A program made the position numbers and the translations under genes. A stretch of 64,000 nucleotides of DNA from Tubulanus polymorphus. Taxonomy: Eukaryota; Nemertea; Palaeonemertea; Tubulaniformes; Tubulanidae. Within the stretch, counting starts at the first letter, position 1. Each line of letters begins with the position of its first letter. The stretch lies in assembly GCF_964204645.1 (NCBI RefSeq), contig NC_134025.1, positions 23,838,001 through 23,902,000 of the forward strand. Reading direction: 5' to 3'. Positions 50,125 to 60,477 of the stretch are shown one piece after another. The notes under the pieces were generated by a model. The model had not been told where the DNA came from. It ran no database searches and worked only from the letters and a program-made list of their open reading frames with translations.

Positions 50125-51215
50125 TACAAAGAAGCTCAACCAATATATATATATATATATATATATAGTTTATAGTATATATCTAAACACATCGCGACCA
50201 GTAGCCTGCCTTGCCATTCAGTAGTAGCCATCCATTTACCGGTATGAATTAATTTACATATCGTAGCCAGACGTACACATGCCTTTACTTCCAAGTACAT
50301 TATCCAATGCTTGAATGACAAGTTCCAAAATGGAGAAGCCTAATAAATGCAACTTTTACTAACAACTCTTCACATTCTAGTCTGATCAGATAAGATTTGG
50401 CAGCTGAATTATTTTGACGTCGAAGACAACAAGTATATCTGGAATATGAGATTAAAACACCAATCGATCGCGAAAAAATGAGCAAATGACCGCACGCAAT
50501 GTTTCACATTGATCGATAAACGAGTTTATAGATTTATATACAAAAGATCACTGTACAATACATGCAAATTATCACCATCGATGTACACGTACCATGAGCC
50601 CCGTTCAAAACAAGAAGCAGAGTCTACAGCAATTTATCAGCAAATTGGGTCAACTACATTCTTTTGAAATACACCAGATTTTTCATTACAATCGTCGACT
50701 CATTTGTATATTCCTTGATTGATATTAACTAGATCATCATTGGACGGCCATACAGAACGCGCTAGTCAAACCAACTATACCAGACAAGACGATTAACACA
50801 GACCTTTACTTATCTCTTAATTATTCAAGTAGGTTTTTCAGTCAGAATTTATCAAATGCCGCGAATGAAAAAGGATATAAAGCACTCCTAGAGTAAAATC
50901 TAGCGGAGAAGAGGTCAGACCTTTCATTACTTCCGAGTTAAAAATATCTAGCTGCACAATTATAACAACAGTATAGTATAAGTCATAGCAGTCATGCATA
51001 AACAACAATACCGTACAGTCCAACATTCTCTAAGTAAACCATTCTAACCGATGGTTCGTCTGGTGTCTCGAAATGCACATAACTAACTTCATTCAGTCTC
51101 ACATAAAGGCACAGCCATCAGTGAAAATAACTCCTGAAATCTTCACACTTCCGCAAGGTTATCGAGTAACACACTAACAACATTTATGCTTTCATTGTTT
51201 TTGCTATTTGTTGAT

Positions 51216-54200
51216 TTAAACGTCCGGTTTCTTCAGGCCAGAAACGACCGGTAGTCTCGCGACTCGAATCCGCGTTTTCGGCAGATGTCCTTTTAACGTA
51301 CTAGCTAGTTCTTTCGCGCTTTTCAGCTCGATCGAATTGCTATCCGGCGTCATGAACGGCACCGATTTCGCATCGGCGCCGCTCACTTCATCGTTGTTTT
51401 TCATCGTACACCATTCGAGAAATTTCAAACTTTTCAAATCTTTCACGGCGTTCATGGCATTCGTGTTCATGACAGCAGCCTGACGAAAAAAAAAACGCGC
51501 ACAGTTTTAAAATCTTGTAGGCTAAGTAGTTATCATAGAAGTATTAGATCTGATTATGATAAAACGTACTTGTGAGCGTGTATCCGGCCACAACGACAGG
51601 CGCTTCAGATTTGCCATATTGGGTAGAACTTTCGCCAATGTGTCGGGCAGTTGGAAAACCATCAGCTGAAGTTGTTCGAGTCTAACAAAACAATAGATAA
51701 ACAGTTGTGCATCTGTACATACCAGCCAGTGAAAAATCCCCAAAACGGGGGGTTTCTATCAAATTTCATGAACCGATTCAACTTACTGGGTCATCTTCGA
51801 CAAACCATCGGCAAGTCCTAAATCCGGATGACAGCCGCCGTTTTCAAGTCGTAACCGCCTCAATTTAGTCAGCTTACCAAGACATTTATACGTCTGGAAA
51901 CATTTCAGAGAATGATTTAGTTCAATCAGCATTAATTGTTACATGTAGTTAACTTTGCGTTAAAAACTCAGTTGTACAAAAATCCAGCCATCAGATTACC
52001 AAATAACTAATCACAACTCAGTAACAGCAGTAACAGTGGTTCCCCACCCCCTCGTTGGGCATTAAAACCCTGTATTCCTCAATATGACCTACAATACCAA
52101 TGGCTTTAGATAGGCAGGCGTACATCTTGATGGGAAACATTAGTTTACGACTGGCCTTACTATGAGTAGACAGATCTCTGTCGACCCACAAAGATTACAG
52201 GCGATTCTCTAGAACTCTGGTTTGTTAGGTACGCCGCACTGCGATTTCATAGTCGTTGCCTGATATCATCATTTGACAGGAATCGGGCCTTGCGATATCG
52301 TTTAAATTTTATGACGTTATTCATATAGCTAAGAAATACCAACCTCGGCCGTCCAAGAATCGCAGTCACCGACTTCTAATTCCTCTAAATTCGTGAGAGA
52401 AGCGATAAAACCAAACTCGCAAGCGGCGATGTCTTTTAGAGTCGTCATCGACTGAAAAGATCACAAATCACCAATGATAATTTTTGGTTTCGAGAAACCT
52501 TAACCGCAGGAGTGATGTACAATCCGTAAGAACTTACAAGTTTCCGTAGTTGTTTTAATGCGCTCAGGCGTGTCATACCAGCTGAGACACTGAATGCTGG
52601 CAGCACTAGCCCACATATGCCGCGTAGTCTAAGTTCTTCTAAATGAACGAGTTGGCTAAATTTGCCCATGTCCAGTTTGGTAACAGTCGACCTGAAATGA
52701 AAACAAAGTATATGCAGTATTTTAGAACAGATTGTTTTAAGAAAATTTACATGCTTACGACGATCGGTTATTGAAAATTAGCTTATTGAGATCGCCCTCG
52801 AGAACTTACCACATCTGAGGCTCCGTGAAAACATCGGTAATCCACTCCGCAGTGAGAACCTTTAAATTTACCAGCTTATCGGATACAGCGTGGAGAATAC
52901 TCGCTGGACACTGTCCAAAGTGGAAACATTTCAAAAATCGCATTTGCTCAAGAACAGCAGTCATTTGATGCCACGTTCGATTTCTGTCATCGGCATGATG
53001 AGCACCGCGCAAATCCTGAATTGAAAATAACAGTGGAACCAAACATTTTCTAGAGATGAACATTGTGCGCAGAAAATAAGTCACGTGACCCAGCTAGGTC
53101 GAATTATAGGATTCTGTCATCAGATTACCAAATAACAAATCACGTGCAGTAAATAAAAGTGAACCTCGATCGTACTTGACGATTGGGCATCGACTGCCCT
53201 GTACTCCTCTGATCAAACTTGATTCCATCAACTTCAGCGAACCAAGACGCCCATGTCAGAGGAGGATTTAGTTTACGACTGGCCTTACGATGAGTAGACA
53301 GATCTCTGTCGACTCACCAAGATTACAGACGATTTGTTTTTACTCTGGTTTATATGAACACAGTACTGCAAGTTCATCAATTAGCCATATCATCATCATT
53401 TGACAGATTTCCATAAACGACAAAGAAATTAAAATTCTATGAACTATTATTTCACGAAGGCTTAAATCAGTTTCGAGGTCATAGTGAAACTCACCAGAGT
53501 ATGAGTCTGCATGCGTTCCAGGAATGAAGATGCAATCGCCCAGTCAGTCACATGGCAATCTTTCAACATCACTGTTTGCCACTGTTGGAAAAACAAATAG
53601 GTATTCATTACACATAAGTGTCATAACAGCTGAAGCTTCAGGCTATAGATCAATTCTTTTTTTTTCACCAATGAATATATTGATTAAAGCTGTTCACATA
53701 AAAATTATCATCCATATGCCATCAGTTTACAACGTACTCAAGGACTGATAATTGTAACATCAGAGTAAATCAGCATCTTGATCTCATTATGAACTGAATA
53801 AAATCTAAGCAAGTAGCATCGAATGATCATTACAATAATCATATAGCATCAGATTTTCAACAGAATAATAACTTACTAATGACGGTTCAAGAGCCACTCT
53901 ACGCCAACGCTTACAAACTCTAGTTATCCTATAAACAACATAAAATTCAGGAATAAACATGTGTAATTGATTTTAGTTGTCAGCATCTGTTTTTGTTTCA
54001 TTCTTCAACAAGAACGAAGACGTCAGGGTCCCTGGCTATGGATCATTCTTTCCTGGAGGATATAAGGAGTTGGGAGTTTTCAAGGAGTTTAAAGGAGAAA
54101 ATCTCAAATTTTGACGAAGCGCCCGTATCACTTTCATATCCCTGTAGAATCCTTTTAAGTCGGTACTGTTTATCTTGGTAAACCCGTAATTTAGTGGTTG

Positions 54201-57200
54201 GGTGAGCAAATTTTTATCCTTAACCCTACCTAAACTTAGTTTCTAATTTGGTAACCATCTAATTGGATAAAAAAGAAAAATCAAGGACTCAACTTTATCG
54301 ATTTAGGGTAGTCTACAACTACAAATAAGAGACAAAAACTCATAATTGCCTATTCCTCAAAATTGAAGGAGTTTGGGCACTTTGTTCAAATTAAAGAAGT
54401 TTCGAGCACCTTTTAAAGCATTTTGCACTTCGAAGGTGATTTTAAGGAATCAACAAGTCGTAGGAACCCCGAACTACGATAAGTTATGTTCCTACCTTAA
54501 TAAGTCGGGAATCGACAAGTAGGAAAAGATCTGTAACATGCAGTCGAAACCGCTATCCAATTTATTCACAAAGCATAACGATGGCTTGATATTTTTGTCG
54601 ATTATCGGTTGTGACGCTTTACTGTCCGTAGTAGATTTAGATGAATCTATAGTTGAGATACGCGGCGGCGTCGGAGTCACGTGGCTAGTAGGCGCGCTGC
54701 TAACATCCTTAGTAACAACATTGTTAACATCCTTAGGCGTCTTTTCAGAGTTCGACGCAGGTAGCTGACCCGTTAAAATTGTCTTCGGTGCGCTCTTCAA
54801 CGAGGAACTGTTGACCGACAGATCGAAACGCGGCGGCACGCGCACGTTCACGTCGATCGTTTTATTCGACGGCGTCGCCGGCAACGTGTTCGCCGGTAGA
54901 AATATTTTGATACCGTCGCCAGTCTGCACGAAGCACGAAGGGTTTACGGTCAACGCTTGGCCGTTTATTTTCAGAGCGAGCGGCTCGGTAAGATTCAATT
55001 TCGAGATAACGTGCGATGGCAGTGTCAACAATTGTCCGCCTTTAGTTTCGACCACCGGTTGTTGCGGAGCGCCACCCTTCACTATAGCAATACCCGGTCG
55101 AGTCGAGCCTTTGAGATTCCCCGCAGCTCGTTGTAGAGGCGGCGGTCCGGCGATATTCTGCGTGTGTTTCACCTGCGCTACAGGTGTCATCGGTCGCAAT
55201 TTAGGCAACGGTGGCAATATTTGACGAACCACCGAAATCGGGTTGGTTTTAGGTTGTAGCTTCGGTAATCCAAGCGTTTTCGGTGAAATAATTGGCGCCG
55301 TCGTTTTCGACTTCTCCAATAGGCATTTCTGAAATCAGATATGTCAATATGTAAGTCTTAAGGAACTCAGAACAGACACGACCAAAACAATAGTTATTTT
55401 CATTTTATCATTAGCGTGCTACGGTCAGACTAGGCGAATTTCTTCGATGAATAATTCACTGTATATTTCGCCTGCGAGACGAATTCAGTGCGACAACTGA
55501 TTTTTCACCCAATAACTCGGTTTTCACGACACTGATTGGGTAAAATAATTCAGGTCTCAACTATATTCATTTCTAGACATAGTCTACTACTGTACAACTA
55601 CTAACATTTCTAATTGCCTATTTCTCAAAATTGACGGAGTTTCAGGCACTTTGCTCAAATAAGAGCAGTTTTAACCACCTTGAAAAGCATTTTCTATTTG
55701 AAGGGAATTTTTACGGAATCAAGGAGTCATTGTAGGGTCCCTGAATATGGCTATAAACGATACGCCGAGTAAATTCGCCTAGTCTATCACGGGATTTACC
55801 GGGCAAACAAACGACGTCGTTTGCTGTGATGTTTTAGCACATTTCGGGTGATAAAGGCAGAGACAGATAGAACACTGCAGCGACGGAGGAACGTTATCCA
55901 TTCCTGGGCATTCCAATGAACACGGTTTCCAATGATCCTCGATCCTGAAATAAGACAAAAAAACATCTTTCTTCACTATAATGTGAATCTACATCATGTA
56001 TATGACATCTCAAAATGGAGAACTCTGCATCTTCCGTAATGAATTGATTCTCGATGTTGCGCAAATTTGTTTGACTTACTTAGAATAATGAAGGTATTTC
56101 GTAACTTTTGATGGAATATCCCCGTCTCCGATAGATTCACTCGCCCGTCGTTTCAGAATAAGTCCGCTGGTCGATGATGCTATTTTCTCAGCGCGGCGCA
56201 CCGCTTCACTTTTAAACTTCCTATTCGGCGGTAACTTCGGTTTGAATACGCCTTTCGACGAATCTTTCTCGCTCGATTTCGGGGTCTTCACTTTTTCGTT
56301 GGGCGTTTTTACTTTAGCGTTGCCGGTGTGTGTTTTATCGTTCACTTTCTGTCCGGGAGATGTCTTCTTACGCGCTGCCATTAACGGCGAGCTAACTTTT
56401 GATTTTCCCGCATTACGAACCAACTCGAATGGCTCCTTATACACAGGCGCGCGAGCAAATGTAAAGTTTTTCGCGGTTAAAGTTGTATCGTTCGTTTTGG
56501 CCACTAAAATAATGATATAAAGACACAAAAAGTTTGAGAACGTTCAAGAAAAAATCATCACTGTCTAAAGATTTTTTAATACAGCAATACTCACGAAATT
56601 CATTAACCTGTACCATAGAACGCTGAAAACAAATTGATGGAAATAATCAAATTTGAATCTGTTTTGATTTGTCTGTCTGACATTTTAATGATTACCGGTA
56701 TTAGTGAGATTTTTTTTCAATACAGCTGGGTAACTTTTGTGAATAATTATGAAATTTGTAATCAGCTCATAACTGCTGGTCTGTTATGATTTTTTTTTTT
56801 AAAGTAATGTAGGAGGCCAGCTGGATCAACTTTTAAGCTCAGCAGAAATGAGAACAAGGAACCGGGTATCAATTTCATAAAGCCTAAACTCACAAGCTTC
56901 TTTCCATTAGGATTGAAGTAATATGTATCCATTTGTTTCTTGCTGCCATCGTACGCGTTTCGAACAACAATTTCCCTACCCCAACCTGAAATACAGATTC
57001 AGATCAAAAATCTTAAAACGACGGATCATCGCAGAAAATTCATTAAAATAACAAAACAATAAGTTACCTAACGAAAAAGGTTTTGCAAACGCTTCTAGCT
57101 CTTCTTTAGAAAATTCTTTCTGAACTGAAAATAGATCGAAATAAATTGTTTACGACTGATAAACATAATTCAACAGTTTAGGGGGAATGCAAATCGAATC

Positions 57201-58261
57201 AAAGGCCCAAGATATAAAACCGTACCTTTATTTTTGAACAGACCAGGTGATTTAAGGTCGACGGGTTTCCCGGAAGCCGTCCGCCGTTTCTTCTTCTTGT
57301 TATTTTTCTTCGGGTGAACGGTGAGCGCGCGGTCGTCCATCGACGGACAATAATCGTCGTCGGAATAGTTATCTTCGCCGATCTCGTCGCCGGGGTCGTC
57401 TTTATCGTCGGTTTCCACGGCGGTGGGTATCACTTTCTGAACGTGTTCGCCCGTCAGCGGACATATTACGTAATCGGCGCCGTCGTCATCGGCGACGACG
57501 GGGTCTTCGTGTTCGTTATCCGACTTATCGTCCGCAATGTCCTCGTCGTCGACGACCCTCGATACGAATTTCTGTTTGCGCTTTTTCGCGCCCATCACTT
57601 TCACCTCGTTCGTCTGTTTAGCGGGCTCCGGTACGTCCTCGTCGATAACCATTTTATCGTCGTCGCTATCATCGACGTGTGTATCGTCGTCTTTCAGCGA
57701 TGAAGACGGACCGATTTTTATGACTAATTTAGGTTCGTTCTCGGATGTTTCTTCATCGGGTTTCGGGTCGCTATTCTCCTCTTCTACGCTCGTATTGACC
57801 TCCATTTCTTCAGACGTATCGTGTTCGTTTTCTTTATTATCGTCGTTTTCGTCGACATTCTCTTTACTCAGATCTTGTTCTTTGCTTTCCGGATTTTCCT
57901 CGTCAACTTTTGAGGTTTTCGTCTCATCGTCAACAAGTGTCGCATCGGTCCTTATTTCTGACTTTTCCTCTTCTACATTATTTTTCTCTTCTGTCGATGC
58001 CTCATTCTCTTCATCTATCTCTTTCATTTGTTCTTTCGATTCGTCATCATTTGAACTTATGCTGCGATCATGTTCGGGTATATCAGAATCCTCTTCTTTG
58101 ACGGCTGGCCCATCGTTCTCAAGCTCGTCAGATTTTTCAACGTTTTCCACCTCATCCCCAACATCTTCGAGTTCATCCTCATTTTCGCTGAGATTATCAG
58201 TCGGATTTTCGGATTGAAGAGGTTCAAAGCCCATGAATAACCCATCACCAGGGTTATCCAT
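51216..58261 (-). CDS. MBD-PHD-F-box-LRR protein
   Basis: Probable chromatin-associated F-box protein; no gene name recognised. Minus-strand exons: 58261-57226, 57124-57068, 56985-56894, 56622-56595, 56503-56080, 55944-55800, 55328-54496, 53928-53877, 53581-53495, 53015-52810, 52691-52538, 52451-52344, 51893-51787, 51681-51570, 51479-51216; all in phase, 1234 residues. In order: a very acidic D/E/S-rich segment (1-320) ending in KKNNKKKKRR; a methyl-CpG-binding domain (about 364-425); a basic linker; a PHD finger (about 552-597); a long Pro/Thr/Ser linker; an F-box (about 858-895); then leucine-rich repeats to the end. F-box proteins couple substrates to SKP1-CUL1 ligases. The order resembles FBXL19 and KDM2A/B, which carry a CXXC finger where the MBD lies here. 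The start ATG 58261 is the first in its exon; an upstream exon is possible. Confidence 0.9.
51989..52280. repeat. Dispersed intronic repeat, copy 1
   Basis: Shares CAGATTACCAAATAAC, TTTACGACTGGCCTTAC, GAGTAGACAGATCTCTGTCG and ATCATCATTTGACAG blocks, in the same order and orientation, with 53117-53415. Both lie in introns of the F-box gene. Confidence 0.75.
53117..53415. repeat. Dispersed intronic repeat, copy 2
   Basis: Second copy of the family at 51989-52280, about 1.1 kb away in another intron of the same gene. No coding capacity. Confidence 0.75.
53877..54560 (-). other. F-box of the MBD-PHD protein
   Basis: The end of exon 55328-54496 and exon 53928-53877 join as MLQIFSYLSIPDLLRITRVC, followed by KRWRRVALEPSL, a clear F-box (L--IF-YL---DL-R---VCK-W). 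The next exon starts WQTVMLKDCHVTDWA, the beginning of the leucine-rich repeats, as in FBXL proteins. Confidence 0.9.
54333..54480. repeat. Intronic repeat, copy 1
   Basis: Shares AATTGCCTATTYCTCAAAAT, GCATTTTGCACTTCGAAGG-like and GGAATCAA blocks in order with 55600-55748, in the flanking intron of the F-box gene. Confidence 0.65.
55600..55748. repeat. Intronic repeat, copy 2
   Basis: Second copy of the repeat at 54333-54480, same orientation, between the PHD exon and the long linker exon. Confidence 0.65.
55795..55944 (-). other. PHD finger of the F-box protein
   Basis: This exon plus the first codons of the next gives C-x3-C, then CSIC, then H-x2-C (YHPKC) and finally CPKC, where CPKC is completed across the splice junction to 55328. 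This is the C4HC3 spacing of a PHD zinc finger, with x3 instead of x2 in the first pair. Confidence 0.8.
56503..57124 (-). other. Methyl-CpG-binding domain of the F-box protein
   Basis: Exons 57124-57068, 56985-56894 and 56622-56595, continued in 56503-56080, join in phase to give GWGREIVVRNAYDGSKKQMD, then TYYFNPNGKKLRSMVQVNEF, then a tail with LTAKNFTFAR. This is the MBD pattern: W-R-----R---G---K-D-YY--P-GKK-RS---V--YL, with the basic DNA-facing strand and the tyrosine pair in place. Whether the residues contacting 5-methylcytosine are all kept needs an alignment. Confidence 0.85.
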
Positions 58262-58671
58262 ATTGTAAGTTGATAATTTTCTAAAGCAGCGTCACTTATT
58301 TAGGATGGAAAATCAAATCTAAAATGAAAACAAAATCTTATTTGGAAGCAGTTTTCGATTTCTTGTGTGGAGTTTTTATGAAAATAAAACTTGATTTACA
58401 CCTCAAGTCAGCTCAAACAGATACACGGATTGTGAAGTCATGGAAATGCCATTTGGAATCGACTGGCACATGCATTAATGCACACTCAGTGCCAGACAAT
58501 CTGCTAAATCAAATCATTTAAATAATAGTCTTCTGTACAGTTTTCATACCTAGAACTATTTCAGTATGCAGTTTGTAGGCATGGACATTCTACAGGCAAC
58601 CATTTTAAGAATCATTTATGTCTATTCAACTTAAAGAAGTTTCCAGGGTTCAAGTGAAAACAGAGGGTCCA

Positions 58672-59467
58672 AGGGACACCATACCCAGTTGAGGAGTGGT
58701 TTTTAATGTTTAACAACCTGACAATTTCAATATCCGATGCCCCCAATGAACATAAACTGTAACAAAAAACCTTGAAAATTACCAAAATCATAGAACATGT
58801 CATTAATTATAATTTTGCAATTGATTGTGGCAACATAATATGCCTAGATACCAATATATATTTATATGGAAATACTGAGTTATTCGGCAATTCAACGCCC
58901 CCTGGTGACGATACACAAAAACCAATGACCTTGAAACTCACCACAATTATAGGACATGTCATGAGCTATAACTTTGCAATTGATTGTGGTTACAAATTAA
59001 AATATGCAGCGCAGCCTACCAATATAAATAGATTAATTGTATATGATTCAATATACACTCCCTCTCTGGTGGCAAGAACAATATGGAAGATCTCAATTTT
59101 ACTGAAAAATGGCAAACCATTAGGAATTACCGGTTGAAAAATCCATGCCAAAATTGACCTTTTTGAAAAAAAAAAAGATTAGAGGATGGCCATTTTGAGC
59201 CTATCGACAATTTTTCTAATGCTGTGGGCTACAACCTTAAGAGTATCTTCAAATATTCCATTGTGTAAAAATGCCGATTTCGGTAAACAACAAAGGCCGC
59301 TTGTTTCCGGCCAGGTCAGCTTTGGAGATGGAAATGTGTCTAGGGTAGATACATATATCGACATCCAGACAATCCACTGAAGCATCTTCCCCTGGATACC
59401 GTCTATGGATGCACTAAAAGTGAATGCAATAGCCCGCTGGGGCTTTCTTTAGTCCAAAGCGGGTCAA
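58672..59467. repeat. Interspersed repeat family, copy 1
   Basis: Contains two internal repeats (58763-58832 and 58917-58993) with AACTTTGCAATTGATTGTGG-type blocks, and an end with GTGTCTAGGGTAGATACAT and a GC-rich AATAGCCCGC...AAAGCGGG hairpin. The same blocks recur at 60652-61117. Confidence 0.65.
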
Positions 59468-60235
59468 AAATGACTTTCTAATTCTAGTGAACATGCATCT
59501 TAAAACAAATAAGCAATTATCCTAACTTGAATCGTCGCAACAAACAACTTGGGTTGTGTTTGAAGAGGAAGCCGTGATCCTGGCCAAACAAAATCATATC
59601 ATCGAAACAGTTCGTAATTTCTATCAACAATTGAGTGACTCGCCGACGACTCACAAACATTATTACCCAAGACGCCCCCTACCCAATGTCCAAATATCGA
59701 TCGTGATCACAAATCCATTGATCGTTGATACTGAATTGGATGATCTATTCTATCGATCATAGGCCTAGGGTATCACTATATTTCCCAGGCGGAGCGGCGA
59801 TTACTTTATTCGTACCGAAATTGAATAAAATTGCTCATCGCCGTCCGCCATATTTTCATCGAACGGCTCATACTGATTGAATCGCTAAGTCGAAAAATGC
59901 TGCATACCAATTACTAAAACATTTACTTGATAGGAGTAAAAACATGATAACCTGCCTCAACAACCAAAATGGCTTCCTCTCGTTAAATGGACGGGTTCCC
60001 GCTGGTTGTAGAGAAAGGAGGGAAACATAAAACAAGACCTTTTAAACGAATTTAACCGCTCGTATTCTTATTCGACAGACCATCTGAATGATCAATACAC
60101 ATCGTAAATACCAGTTAAATAAAATAACATACCTGACAGAGACAGAAAATGATCCTAAACGCTCTTAAATGATCAAAAACTACGTGAGGACTCCAGCCAT
60201 TCACAGAAAACGGCACCCGCAGGCCGGATCTAGGC

Positions 60236-60300
60236 GGCAGCACTAGCCGGTAGAGAAGTGACCATCGCGGGCTCTGCGCGCCGGGTTCGAAACCGGCCAT
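60236..60300 (+). repeat. tRNA-like SINE head
   Basis: Has a perfect pol III B box, GGTTCGAAACC (60284-60294), and a weaker A-box-like TAGCCGGTAGAG (60244-60255) about 30 bases upstream, in an unusually GC-rich patch. It does not fold as a full tRNA by eye, so a tRNA-derived SINE fragment is more likely than a gene. Confidence 0.4.
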
Positions 60301-60401
60301 GCACACTCTTTTCATAATCCACAAAACAATCCATGATACAGATAATCAGATACACGATCATAGATAAGAATCAAGCCGTAAAAATATTTTGTAAATAATA
60401 A

Positions 60402-60407
60402 TTTATT
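60402..60407 (-). terminator. Poly(A) signal of AP5M1
   Basis: AATAAA on the minus strand, 71 bases after the AP5M1 stop codon. Confidence 0.55.
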
Positions 60408-60477
60408 AATCATAGAAAATCACACAGTCACAGTAGTATCACAACTATATAAAATACGAGACAGCTTCGAAAAATAT

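Larger units (their letters stand above)
47381..51215. other. Convergent 3' UTRs of TMED10 and the F-box gene
   Basis: No exon recognised. AATAAA hexamers at 49294-49299 and 49305-49310 are good candidates for the TMED10 end, giving a 3' UTR of about 1.9 kb. On the minus strand, an AATAAA (plus-strand TTTATT at 50119-50124) could end the F-box gene. An AT tract lies at about 50141-50166. Confidence 0.45.
58262..60477. other. Region between the F-box gene start and the AP5M1 end
   Basis: No coding exon recognised. It includes the promoter side of the F-box gene (no clear element seen), a repeat-rich block at 58672-59467, a tRNA-like SINE head at 60236-60300, and the AP5M1 poly(A) signal. Confidence 0.5.

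Noticed and set aside
54811-55224. 137-residue + strand open frame
   Set aside because: Antisense shadow of the linker exon 55328-54496, which is in phase with its neighbours.
57537-58217. 226-residue serine-rich open frame on the + strand
   Set aside because: It is the exact antisense of the acidic first exon of the F-box gene; GAC/GAG runs read backwards give serine and valine. No similarity and no splice context.
59179-59385. Paired open frames on both strands
   Set aside because: Inside the interspersed repeat block 58672-59467.
60217-60300. Functional tRNA gene
   Set aside because: A good B box is present, but the acceptor and anticodon stems do not pair convincingly, so a SINE fragment is preferred.
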